Shown: piece after piece, positions 35,362 to 43,072 of the stretch
How positions within the stretch are numbered: position 1 is the first letter of the stretch
Layout of the letters: each line of letters begins with the position of its first letter
NCBI GenBank assembly: GCA_016234445.1
Contig: JACRBT010000005.1
Location: 124,001-188,000 of the forward strand
Source: Chloroflexota bacterium
GTDB lineage: Bacteria > Chloroflexota > Dehalococcoidia > Tepidiformales > Tepidiformaceae
Length of the DNA: 64,000 bases
Reading direction: 5' to 3'
The notes under the pieces: generated by a model
Databases searched by the model: none
What the model was told of the DNA's origin: nothing
The model's input: the letters and a program-made list of their open reading frames with translations, nothing else
Made by a program: the position numbers and the translations under genes

Positions 35362-35629
35362 ACAAATCGCGGCGTCGGCGCTTGGCCAGTGCATCGACAG
35401 GATGCTCAAGGGGAGCCCTTGGGAGGACGAACTCCCTCAGCGCTCTCCCGAACGAGAGGAAGTGGTGGGGTTGATGGCGGTGGCCCAGTGGCTGCTGGGG
35501 ATGGCGCGAAGGACGCGGACGCTCGACGCGGGGGGCATCCACCGCGTCTGGGCCGCAACCGAGCGCCGGCTGAACGACCAGGAGCCCGGGCGACGAAGGT
35601 GGCTCTCGGCGGCGTTCATCCCTATCTGA
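35345..35629 (+). CDS. Small protein co-translated with the ECF sigma factor (candidate anti-sigma)
   Basis: 94 residues overlapping the sigma gene end by 17 nt. Mostly helical and charged: HEQIAASALGQCIDRMLKG, then EREEVVGLMAVAQWLLGMARRTRTL. No Cys pair or HxxxCxxC zinc anti-sigma motif and no membrane helix. Position suggests a partner of the sigma factor, but no family supports that. Confidence 0.55.
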   Translation: MLRRHEQIAASALGQCIDRMLKGSPWEDELPQRSPEREEVVGLMAVAQWLLGMARRTRTLDAGGIHRVWAATERRLNDQEPGRRRWLSAAFIPI

Positions 35630-35727
35630 GGCGGTAGACGCGTCCCGTCCGCCGCGCGCTGCCGCAAGGCGAAGTGCGGACAGGTTGGCCGTTCCTGCAT
35701 AACACAATAGAAAGAGGTGCATTTCAG

Positions 35728-35922
35728 ATGCGGGACTTCATCCTTCGAACTGCAGCAAGGCTGCACAGCTTCAGCCGCCGTGATGAGGGCGTCACGGTCA
35801 TGGAATACGGCGTCACCGTCGCCCTCGTCTCCCTCGTCGTCGCGGGCCTCCTGGCCGCGACCGGCGAGACCGTGATGGGCGCCATCGAGGACGCCATCCT
35901 CGCCGCCATCGCCGCCGTGTAA
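35728..35922 (+). CDS. flp: Flp-type pilin
   Basis: 64 residues. Basic leader ending RRDEG, then VTVMEYGVTVALVSLVVAGLLAATG. Cleavage after the Gly by a TadV-type peptidase would leave Glu at +5 and Tyr at +6, the Flp hallmark. A hydrophobic helix follows and the mature part is only about 40 residues. The start ATG 35728 follows an AGAGGTG site; an upstream Met would give an untypical 18-residue extension. The peptidase gene is not in the window. A long stem-loop follows the stop. Confidence 0.92.
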   Translation: MRDFILRTAARLHSFSRRDEGVTVMEYGVTVALVSLVVAGLLAATGETVMGAIEDAILAAIAAV

Positions 35923-35929
35923 CGCCCCA

Positions 35930-35975
35930 GGCGGGTGGGTCCCGCTGCGAGCGGATACACCGGGACTCACCCGCC
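35930..35975 (+). promoter_or_regulatory. 15-bp stem-loop between pilin and TadE genes
   Basis: GGCGGGTGGGTCCCG (35930-35944) pairs with CGGGACTCACCCGCC (35961-35975) over 15 bp with one G-U, around a 16-nt loop. It begins 8 bp after the pilin stop. No T run follows, so complete termination is unlikely; partial attenuation or 3'-end protection of pilin mRNA fits better. Confidence 0.55.
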
Positions 35976-36002
35976 ACCACACAAACCCGCGGAGGGACCG
36001 AA

Positions 36003-36407
36003 ATGAAACGGGAGCACGGCCAGGCCGCCATCGAATTCGCCCTCGCCCTCCCGTTCCTCCTGGGATTCATCTTCTTCATCGTGGACGTTGGGCTGCTGGG
36101 CTACTCCTATGTGAGCGTCACCAATGCGGTCCGCGAAGGCGCACGATGCGGCGCCGTGGGCGGCACCGACGCCGCCGTCACCGCGCGCGTCCAGGAAGCC
36201 AGCGGCGGACTGGCAAACTTCAGCGGCGTCAGCAGCCTCGCGCGCGGCGCCACCATCGGCAGCGACATCACCGTCCAGGCCGAGTTCACCTACGACTGGG
36301 TGACACCGATCTCGCTCGTCCCGGGGCTGTCGAACTTCACCTTCACGCGCGAAGCCACGATGCGGATGGAAACGGCGCCCCCGTACACGAAGGCGGTGTG
36401 CCAGTGA
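36003..36407 (+). CDS. tadE: TadE-like pseudopilin / pilus assembly protein
   Basis: 134 residues. N-terminus REHGQAAIEFALALPFLLGFIFFIVDVG is the TadE pattern: G, then A-A-I-E-F and a hydrophobic helix. The rest is extracytoplasmic with SVTNAVREGARCGAVGG near residue 38. Preceded by GGAGGG. Its stop overlaps the next gene's GTG as GTGA, so the minor pilins are made together. Confidence 0.9.
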   Translation: MKREHGQAAIEFALALPFLLGFIFFIVDVGLLGYSYVSVTNAVREGARCGAVGGTDAAVTARVQEASGGLANFSGVSSLARGATIGSDITVQAEFTYDWVTPISLVPGLSNFTFTREATMRMETAPPYTKAVCQ

Positions 36408-37534
36408 GCGCGCGCCGTGTACTCGCACAGGCAAGGGCAGCCGCGGGCGCCGAGTCCGGGCAGTCGATCGTCCTGATCGCCCTTTCGACGTTTTTCCTCC
36501 TTGCCATCCTGGCGATCGTCGCTGAGTCGAGCCTGATCTACGTCCAGCGTCGCGACCTCCAGAACGCGGCCGACGCTGCCGCCCTCGCCGGCGCGCAACA
36601 GCTCCCCGAGGACCCATCCCTCGCGATTTCGGATGCCAGGGCGTGGGCGGCGAAGAACGTCTCCGGGCTGACGCTGAACGAAGCCGAAGTGTTCGATGGC
36701 AACCTCGCCGTTCGTTCCACCGTGAAGAAGCGGGCCGAGACCATGTTCAGCGGCCGCTTCAGTTTCGGCCGGCCGGAAATCACGGCCCGCGCCGCGGCAA
36801 AGGTCCGCGCCCCCCAACTCCTCGGACCGGGGGTCATCCCGGTGGCCATCGACGACGACACGGCGCGGACCGGGCTGGTCACCCTGAAGGAGTATTCGGG
36901 GAACAACTCCGACCCGCGGAGCAGCTACCAGCTGCTGGACCTGCCCGGGGGGAACGGCGCGAACGACGTCTGCAACTTCCTCATCGGGGGAAGCATCGAG
37001 CCGATCACGGATCCGGTTGACGCGAAAGCCGGCAATGTCTCCTCGCTGCACAACTGCCTGGTGATCCGAATGGACGCGGCGGAAGCGAACAACTGCCTGG
37101 ACATGGACGATGTGGCGCCGGCGGGGCTTCTGATCGAACGATGCAATCCGCTGGCGGGGGCGGGCCGCAATGCGGCGGGTGTCCAACCAACGGCCGTGGT
37201 TGTGGTGCCGGTCATCAAGAACTTCTGCAACGGGGCCTGCGACCTCGACATCGTTGGCGATGGCACGGCCCTTCGACAGTTCGCCTATTTCCTCATCGAT
37301 CGCAGCACCGTGGAACCGATCGGCGGCGGGCCGACCTGCGCGCCGCCGGGGGGCGGTGGTGGCGGTGGTGGCGGTGGCGGCGGTGGTGGCGGCGGTGGCG
37401 GGAATGGCACCGGCCAGTGCTGGATCACGGGGCGATTCCTCCAGGCAGCACCACTCCCCCTGCAGGAAAGCGGCGTGCCCATCGCCGACTACGGACCGGG
37501 CGCGGTGGTGAAGGTGGTGCAACTCATCGAATGA
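36404..37534 (+). CDS. TadG-like pilus assembly protein with an 18-glycine run
   Basis: 376 residues from GTG. N-terminal GQSIVLIALSTFFLLAILAIVAESSLIYVQRRDLQNAADAAALAGAQ is the Tad-associated 'Tad_helix' region near residues 18-64. The rest is extracytoplasmic and Cys-containing (C-N-P, F-C-N-G-A-C). A run of 18 Gly codons (GGT/GGC mixed) near residues 319-336 lies between two Cys residues, C315 and C342 by count from the sequence. The standard TadG VWA domain is not visible. The tract could lengthen or shorten in frame by slippage. Confidence 0.83.
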   Translation: MSARRVLAQARAAAGAESGQSIVLIALSTFFLLAILAIVAESSLIYVQRRDLQNAADAAALAGAQQLPEDPSLAISDARAWAAKNVSGLTLNEAEVFDGNLAVRSTVKKRAETMFSGRFSFGRPEITARAAAKVRAPQLLGPGVIPVAIDDDTARTGLVTLKEYSGNNSDPRSSYQLLDLPGGNGANDVCNFLIGGSIEPITDPVDAKAGNVSSLHNCLVIRMDAAEANNCLDMDDVAPAGLLIERCNPLAGAGRNAAGVQPTAVVVVPVIKNFCNGACDLDIVGDGTALRQFAYFLIDRSTVEPIGGGPTCAPPGGGGGGGGGGGGGGGGGGNGTGQCWITGRFLQAAPLPLQESGVPIADYGPGAVVKVVQLIE

Positions 37535-37589
37535 ATCCGGCAGCAGGCGGCTTCGCCAGCGTCCAAACCCACAGAGCGGAGGTCTTCTC

Positions 37590-38459
37590 ATGAACCGTGC
37601 AAGTTCCCTTTCGATTGGTGGCAGCAGCAGGCTCGGCCTCCTGCTCGCGGCAGCGCTCGCGGCCGTCGCCGGCGTCCTTGTCTACACGGCCGTACAAAGC
37701 GCGGATGACGGCGGCGGTGTGTCGTCCGTCACCGGCGGCGATTCCGTATTCGTCGTCACCGCGAAACGCGACATCCCGGCGCGGACGGAGATCACCGCCG
37801 ACATGCTCCAGCTGACGGAAGTGCCGGCGAAGGCGCTGCTCGCCGGGGCACTCGGCGAGGACCGGCTCGCGGTTGGGCAGGTGGCCCGGATCCCCATCTA
37901 CCGCGGCGAGCAGCTGGTCCAGGAGAAGCTCGCTTCCGCCGGGGACGACACGCAGCAACTGGGCCTCCCCTACGTCGTCCCGGCTGGCAAACGCGGCATG
38001 GCGGTGAAGGCCGACAAGGTTGTTGGAGCCGGCGGCCTCCTGCGCCCTGGTGACCGCGTGGACGTGCTCGGCACGGTGGAAGTGAAATACCAGTCGCTGA
38101 ATGGCGGCACCGAGTTCCACGACACCCGCTCCTTCTTGCTTGCCCAGGATGTCGAAGTGCTGGCTGTCGAACAGAAGCTCGAAAACAAGGCGCTACCCCA
38201 GGGCGATGGGTCGTCCACCACTGACGGGACGCTCGTCGACCAGGCCGATCCTCAACCGGACGCCACCGTCGTGACGCTCGCGATCACCTCCGAAGAAGCA
38301 CAGCAGATCCTGCTGGTGGAGGTGAAGGGGACCATCCGCCTGGCCGTCCGGGCTCCCGGCGACACGGCGGTCGCGGAGACCCCCGACAGCACGCTGCTGA
38401 GCCTGGCAGACCCGGAGTTCCAGGCGGCCCTCAAGGAAGCGCTCAAGAACGCGCGCTAG
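37590..38459 (+). CDS. cpaB: Flp pilus assembly protein CpaB
   Basis: 289 residues. N-terminal helix (about residues 14-33), then a SAF domain with VFVVTAKRDIPARTEITADMLQLTEVPA near residues 53-80, RIPIYRGEQLVQEKL near residue 100 and the CpaB signature PAGKRGMAVKADKVVGAGGLLRPGDRVDVLGTV near residues 131-163. CpaB helps place the secretin or works in the periplasm-side assembly of Tad pili. AGGTCTTC precedes the ATG at good spacing (GGAGG). Confidence 0.9.
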   Translation: MNRASSLSIGGSSRLGLLLAAALAAVAGVLVYTAVQSADDGGGVSSVTGGDSVFVVTAKRDIPARTEITADMLQLTEVPAKALLAGALGEDRLAVGQVARIPIYRGEQLVQEKLASAGDDTQQLGLPYVVPAGKRGMAVKADKVVGAGGLLRPGDRVDVLGTVEVKYQSLNGGTEFHDTRSFLLAQDVEVLAVEQKLENKALPQGDGSSTTDGTLVDQADPQPDATVVTLAITSEEAQQILLVEVKGTIRLAVRAPGDTAVAETPDSTLLSLADPEFQAALKEALKNAR

Positions 38460-38504
38460 CGCCACCCGGGCCCGGCTGGGCCAGAGAGGACAGGAGGCAA
38501 CACA

Positions 38505-39740
38505 ATGGGACGAAACCCACTGGTCATGATCGTCGATGAGCGGGCGCCGGTCCGCGCGGAGATCCAGGCGATGCTCTCGCCGGCGCGGCTGGCCGTCGTC
38601 GCCGACTGCGGCTACGGCGTCGAGGCGTCGTCGCTCGCGGAGGAAACGCGGCCGAACCTCGTGCTCGTCGCGATCGAAGAGCCGACTGTCCGGGCGCTGC
38701 AGACCGTCTCGTCGATCCGCAGCATTCTCCCGAATTCGCCGGTCATCGCCTATTCGAGCACGACGGACTTCGGGGTCGTGCGCCAGGCGATGCAGACGGG
38801 CATCCGCGATCTGCTCCCCCAGCCCGTGAAAGCTGGGGAACTGCTGGCCGCGATCGAGCGGGCCATGCGAAACGCCGATCCGGCCGAGGAAGGCTCGCCC
38901 GCACCGGTCCGGGCCGCCGGCACGATTCTCACGGTGTTTGGTGCCAAGGGCGGCATCGGCAAGACAACGATCGCCACCAACCTCGCCGCCGCAATCGCCC
39001 GGGATTCGAGCAGCTCGGTCCTCATCGTCGACCTGGACACGCGCTTCGGCGACGTCGCGATCATGATGGACGTGGAGCCTCGTTTCACTGTCGCGGAAGT
39101 GGCGACGGCGCTGCCGACGATGGACCGGGAGACCTTCAAGAGCGCGCTGATCGAGCACAGCACCGGCGTCCACATCCTCCCGGCGCCGCGCCACCCGAAC
39201 GAATGGCGCAACGTCACGGCCGGGGAGATCAAGGAGCTGGTGCGGTTTGCGGCGCGACTCTACGACTACGTCATCCTGGACACGCCGGGGACCTTCAGCG
39301 ACATCGTCGGCGCCGCGATCGAGGTGGCGACGCAGGTGCTCGTCATCACGAGCGTCGACATGGCGAGCATCAAGGACACGTCGTTGATGCTGGACCTGCT
39401 CGAGAGCGAGTCGTTCCCGGCGGAAAGGCTGTTCATCACGGTCAACCACGCGAACGGCGCCAATTCGATCCGCGCGGCCGACATCCAGCGCGTTCTCCAC
39501 AAGGAGATCTTTTGGGAGCTCCCGCACGACACGGAAGTGAGCACCGCGACCCAGTACGGCAAGCCGGTCGTCATAACGAAGCCGCACTCGCGCGCCGGGG
39601 AAAGCTTCACCGCCATGGCCGGCAAGATCACGGGGAAGCCGCCGGTGAAAGAACACCGCCACTTCTTCCGCGTGACCCGGCGCCCGGCTGTGCAGGTCAC
39701 GGGGGCGATGGCAGGAAGTGGGGTAGGCCGCCATGCCTGA
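38505..39740 (+). CDS. tadZ: TadZ/CpaE-like localisation ATPase
   Basis: 411 residues. Receiver-like N-domain (residues 1-125) in which the phosphoacceptor Asp site reads V-A-I-E-E-P, so it cannot be phosphorylated there. A MinD/ParA-type ATPase follows: FGAKGGIGKTTIATNLAAAIA near residues 145-165, LIVDLDTRFGD near residue 174 and YVILDTPGTFS near residue 257. These features match TadZ, which marks the pole or assembly site. AGGAGG is 9 nt before the ATG; the end overlaps TadA by 8 nt. Confidence 0.9.
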   Translation: MGRNPLVMIVDERAPVRAEIQAMLSPARLAVVADCGYGVEASSLAEETRPNLVLVAIEEPTVRALQTVSSIRSILPNSPVIAYSSTTDFGVVRQAMQTGIRDLLPQPVKAGELLAAIERAMRNADPAEEGSPAPVRAAGTILTVFGAKGGIGKTTIATNLAAAIARDSSSSVLIVDLDTRFGDVAIMMDVEPRFTVAEVATALPTMDRETFKSALIEHSTGVHILPAPRHPNEWRNVTAGEIKELVRFAARLYDYVILDTPGTFSDIVGAAIEVATQVLVITSVDMASIKDTSLMLDLLESESFPAERLFITVNHANGANSIRAADIQRVLHKEIFWELPHDTEVSTATQYGKPVVITKPHSRAGESFTAMAGKITGKPPVKEHRHFFRVTRRPAVQVTGAMAGSGVGRHA

Positions 39741-41118
39741 CATTGGACGCTCGGACGGTGAGTCGATCTTTCGACTCGGCGCATCTCGCCCCGGCGGGGG
39801 GTCCGCGCTGGCGAATCCCCCGGTGCATGTCCTGAAGCCCAGCGAGGGGCCGGACCTCGCTTCGATGGTCGAATCTATCCACGAATCGCTGATCAGCAGC
39901 CTCGACGTCGAGAAGCTTCGCGGCGTCGACAGCAAGGAGGCGCGCCGGCTCGTTGAAGAAGCAGTCCTGTCCCTCATCGTTGCTGGCGACTATCCCGTCT
40001 ACGGCGAACTGCGGCAGCGCGTGGTGGCGAGGGTCGCGGACGAGGTCCTCGGACTTGGGCCTATCCAGGGATTGCTGGACGACCCCGCGGTCTCCGAGGT
40101 CATGGTGAACGGCCCCGACCTGGTCTACTTCGAGTCGAACGGGATCATCCAGATGAGCGATGTCCGCTTCCGCGACGACGAGCATGTCCGGCGGGTGGGC
40201 GAGCGGATCCTGGCGGAGATTGGCAGGCGGGTGGATGAGTCGACACCGATGGTCGACGCGCGGCTGAAGGACGGCTCCCGCGTGAACATCACGATTCCGC
40301 CGGCGACGCCGCGCTGCCCGACGATCACCGTGCGGAAGTTCCGGCGGGACCGCTACCAGATGGAAGACCTCATCGCGGCGGGCACGCTGGACCAGCGCAT
40401 GGCCGACTTTCTCGGGGCCTGCACGACCTACAAGCTGAACGTCCTCATCTCCGGCGGCACCGGCAGCGGGAAGACGACCTTCCTCAACGCCCTCTCCGCC
40501 TACATCCCCCGGACGGAGCGGATCATCACGATCGAGGACCCCCTCGAGCTGGCGCTCCAGCAGCGGCATGTGATTGCGATGGAGGCTCGCCCGCCCGACA
40601 TGACCGGGCATCACGCCATCACCCAGCGTGACCTCCTCCGGAACGCCCTCCGCATGCGCCCCGACCGGATCATCGTCGGCGAGGTCCGCGGCGCGGAGGC
40701 GTTCGAGATGCTCCAGGCGATGAACACCGGCCACGAAGGCTCCCTCAGCACCGTCCACGCCAACTCCCCGCGGGACGCGATCTCGCGGATCGAGAACATG
40801 GTCCTCATGGCCGGGATTGAACTGCCCGTCTCGGCGATCCGCGAGCAACTGGCGGCGGCGTTGCACCTCATCATCCAGCTCCAGCGCTTCCCCGACGGTG
40901 TCCGCCGGATCGTGAAAGTGACCGAGGTAACGGGGATGGAGGGCACGGCGGTCACGCTCCAGGACATCTTCGCTTTCCAGGTGGAGACGATCACCGCGGA
41001 CGGCAAAGTCACCGGGCGCTACCGGCCGACCGGCCTGCGCCCAACCTTTAGCGAGACGCTGAAGATGGCCGGCTGCGACTTCGACACCGGGATCTTCATC
41101 GAAGGAGCAACGAGATGA
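39733..41118 (+). CDS. tadA: TadA/CpaF secretion ATPase
   Basis: 461 residues. CpaF N-domain with YGELRQRVVARVADEVLGLGPIQGLLDDPAVSEVMVNGPDLV near residues 91-132, Walker A ISGGTGSGKTTFLNAL near residues 238-253, Asp box ITIEDPLELAL near residues 263-273, His box and Walker B LRMRPDRIIVGEVRGAEAFEMLQAMNTGHEGSLSTVHANS near residues 303-342. Drives Flp pilin polymerisation. Its stop overlaps TadB (ATGA). Confidence 0.95.
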   Translation: MPDIGRSDGESIFRLGASRPGGGSALANPPVHVLKPSEGPDLASMVESIHESLISSLDVEKLRGVDSKEARRLVEEAVLSLIVAGDYPVYGELRQRVVARVADEVLGLGPIQGLLDDPAVSEVMVNGPDLVYFESNGIIQMSDVRFRDDEHVRRVGERILAEIGRRVDESTPMVDARLKDGSRVNITIPPATPRCPTITVRKFRRDRYQMEDLIAAGTLDQRMADFLGACTTYKLNVLISGGTGSGKTTFLNALSAYIPRTERIITIEDPLELALQQRHVIAMEARPPDMTGHHAITQRDLLRNALRMRPDRIIVGEVRGAEAFEMLQAMNTGHEGSLSTVHANSPRDAISRIENMVLMAGIELPVSAIREQLAAALHLIIQLQRFPDGVRRIVKVTEVTGMEGTAVTLQDIFAFQVETITADGKVTGRYRPTGLRPTFSETLKMAGCDFDTGIFIEGATR

Positions 41119-42089
41119 ACGTGGCGCTGCTCGCTGCTCTCCTCGCCGGGCTGAGCGCTTTCGTCGGCGTCGGCGCGCTCGCCGGGCAATTTGGGACGAA
41201 CCACCGGAAGCTGGTCGAGCGGGCGGTCGCGTTCTCCCGGCAGCGGACCGATGCTCCCGGGGGCCGCGCTCCGCGTGTCGAGCTGCTGCGCCCGAACGCA
41301 CTCGCGAACAGTGCTGCCTTGAGTGGACTGCTCGGCCGCTACCACTGGGCCGTGGACCGGGGATTGCTGCTGGAACGCGCGGCAGTCCCGATGAAGGTGA
41401 GCGAATACCTCCTCGTGGTTGGGGCGAGCGCGGTCGCCGTGGGAATCGCAGCCGCGGTCCTGAGCGGCCTTCCCCTCGTGGGACTGGCATTCGCGGCCGC
41501 CACGGTCATCGGCTTCGAGACCTGGTTGCGGGGCCGGGCCCGGAGGCGGCTCGCGCTTTTCGAAATGCAGCTGCCAACCGCCCTCGATGTGATGTCCACG
41601 TCGCTGAAGTCCGGCTTCTCGATCATGGAGGCTGTGGCGACAGTCTCCCGCGAAATGGAGGCGCCGCTGGGCGCCGAATTCGCACGCATCCTCAATGAGG
41701 CCCGTGTCGGGGGTTCGTTCCAGGCCAGCCTGGAGAAGCTGGTCGAACGCGTGAAGAGCAGGGACCTGCGGCTGGTGGTGCGGGCACTGGAGGTCCACCG
41801 CCGGGTCGGCGGCGACCTCGCGGCGATCCTCGAAAGCGTGGCGGCGACAATGCGCGAGCGCGAGGCCTTGCGAGGCCATGTGCGGGCGCTTGTCGCGCAG
41901 CAGCGGTTCGGCGCGATCGTCGTCGGTCTGCTCCCCGCGTGGGTCGTCGGCTTCCTGTTCGTGGCCGATCCCGAATTCATCTCGCCGCTCTGGGAAGAGG
42001 TGGCCGGGCGCTTGATGCTCGGCGGCGGGATCCTGATGGAAGTCCTGGCGTTCTTTGTGATGAGCCGGATAACGAGGATCGAGGTGTGA
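41115..42089 (+). CDS. tadB: TadB inner-membrane platform protein
   Basis: 324 residues, type II secretion F family. Three or four helices (about residues 2-18, 99-133, 260-300) around the cytoplasmic GSPII_F domain with FEMQLPTALDVMSTSLKSGFSIMEAVATVSREMEAPLGAEFARILNEARVG near residues 151-201. Works with TadC as the pilus platform. Coupled to TadA by ATGA. Confidence 0.93.
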   Translation: MNVALLAALLAGLSAFVGVGALAGQFGTNHRKLVERAVAFSRQRTDAPGGRAPRVELLRPNALANSAALSGLLGRYHWAVDRGLLLERAAVPMKVSEYLLVVGASAVAVGIAAAVLSGLPLVGLAFAAATVIGFETWLRGRARRRLALFEMQLPTALDVMSTSLKSGFSIMEAVATVSREMEAPLGAEFARILNEARVGGSFQASLEKLVERVKSRDLRLVVRALEVHRRVGGDLAAILESVAATMREREALRGHVRALVAQQRFGAIVVGLLPAWVVGFLFVADPEFISPLWEEVAGRLMLGGGILMEVLAFFVMSRITRIEV

Positions 42090-42091
42090 CC

Positions 42092-42985
42092 ATGGCGATT
42101 CTGGCGGCGGTTTTCGCGGCGTGTGCCGCGTTCGTTGGGGCGTATTCGCTGGTGACGCCGGGGCCGCGGCGCGGGCTGACATCGCGCCTCGAACGGTTCG
42201 ACCGGGCCGATTCGCTGAACCGCGACGACGTCCTCGCGCTTCCCTTTGCCGTGCGCGTCGGGATCCCGGTCGCGGGCCGGGTGAAGGGTTGGCTGTCGAA
42301 CATCCTCCCGGCATCGATCGTGGCGAAGCTGGAGAAGCAGCTCCTGGTCGCCGGGGAACCCCTGAGCCTGCATGCATTCCTCGCTCTCCAACTCGCGGTC
42401 GTCGGGGCGACGACTCTTGGGGCGCTCGCCGGGCTGACGGCCGTGCCCGCCGGGCTTCCGAGCCTCGCTGTTGCCGGTGGGGCCGTGATTGTGGCGCTGC
42501 TCCCGATCGTCTGGCTTTCGAGCCGCGTCTCCGAGCGGAAGGAAGCGATCCTCCGGGCACTGCCCGATGCCATCGACCTCATCGTCACGACGGTCGAGGC
42601 CGGCCTCGCCATCGACGGGGCGCTCGCGGAGGTTGGCGCGGAGACGCCCGGACCCTTGGGCCGGGAACTCCGGATGACGGTCCGGGAGACGACCCTCGGC
42701 CGCAGCCGCCGCGACGCGCTGCTGCGGCTCATCGAACGGACCGAAGTCGCCGAACTGCGGACCTTCGTCCAGGCGCTCATCCAGGCGGAACAGACCGGCA
42801 TCCCCATCGGCCAGGTGCTGCGGACACAGGCGGCGCAGGTGCGGCTGAAGCGCCGCCAGCAGGCCGAAGTCCAGGCCCAGCGCGCGCCGGTGAAAATGGT
42901 GCTGGTACTGGTCACAATGGTGCTCCCCGCGATGCTGCTCTTCGTCCTCGGACCGGCGCTCCTGCGGATCTCGGACGTCATCTGA
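42092..42985 (+). CDS. tadC: TadC inner-membrane platform protein
   Basis: 297 residues. Helices near residues 3-19, 95-134 and 270-293, and a GSPII_F domain with ILRALPDAIDLIVTTVEAGLAIDGALAEVG near residues 152-181. ATG 42092 follows GAGGTG at 42081; a GTG two codons earlier overlaps the TadB stop and is an alternative. Last clear gene of the locus; no TadD, secretin or prepilin peptidase is seen downstream. Confidence 0.93.
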   Translation: MAILAAVFAACAAFVGAYSLVTPGPRRGLTSRLERFDRADSLNRDDVLALPFAVRVGIPVAGRVKGWLSNILPASIVAKLEKQLLVAGEPLSLHAFLALQLAVVGATTLGALAGLTAVPAGLPSLAVAGGAVIVALLPIVWLSSRVSERKEAILRALPDAIDLIVTTVEAGLAIDGALAEVGAETPGPLGRELRMTVRETTLGRSRRDALLRLIERTEVAELRTFVQALIQAEQTGIPIGQVLRTQAAQVRLKRRQQAEVQAQRAPVKMVLVLVTMVLPAMLLFVLGPALLRISDVI

Positions 42986-43027
42986 CTCGACCGCCCGCCC
43001 GAACCTGACGCCCGGTCGTTGCTCCCC

Positions 43028-43033
43028 TAGAAT
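43028..43033 (+). promoter_or_regulatory. Candidate -10 of the CoA-transferase operon
   Basis: TAGAAT lies 40 nt before the ATG; a GGGAGGGGAGGA ribosome site at 43058-43069 confirms a leadered transcript. Confidence 0.45.
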
Positions 43034-43072
43034 CCGAGTGCCCCGGGCACAGCCGCCGGGAGGGGAGGACGG

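Noticed and set aside
35923-36002. Intrinsic terminator after the pilin gene
   Set aside because: The stem is long, but no T run follows, so I report it as a structured element and not as a terminator.
37340-37420. Polyproline protein on the minus strand
   Set aside because: It is the complement of the glycine codon run in the TadG-like gene; no gene signals exist on that strand.
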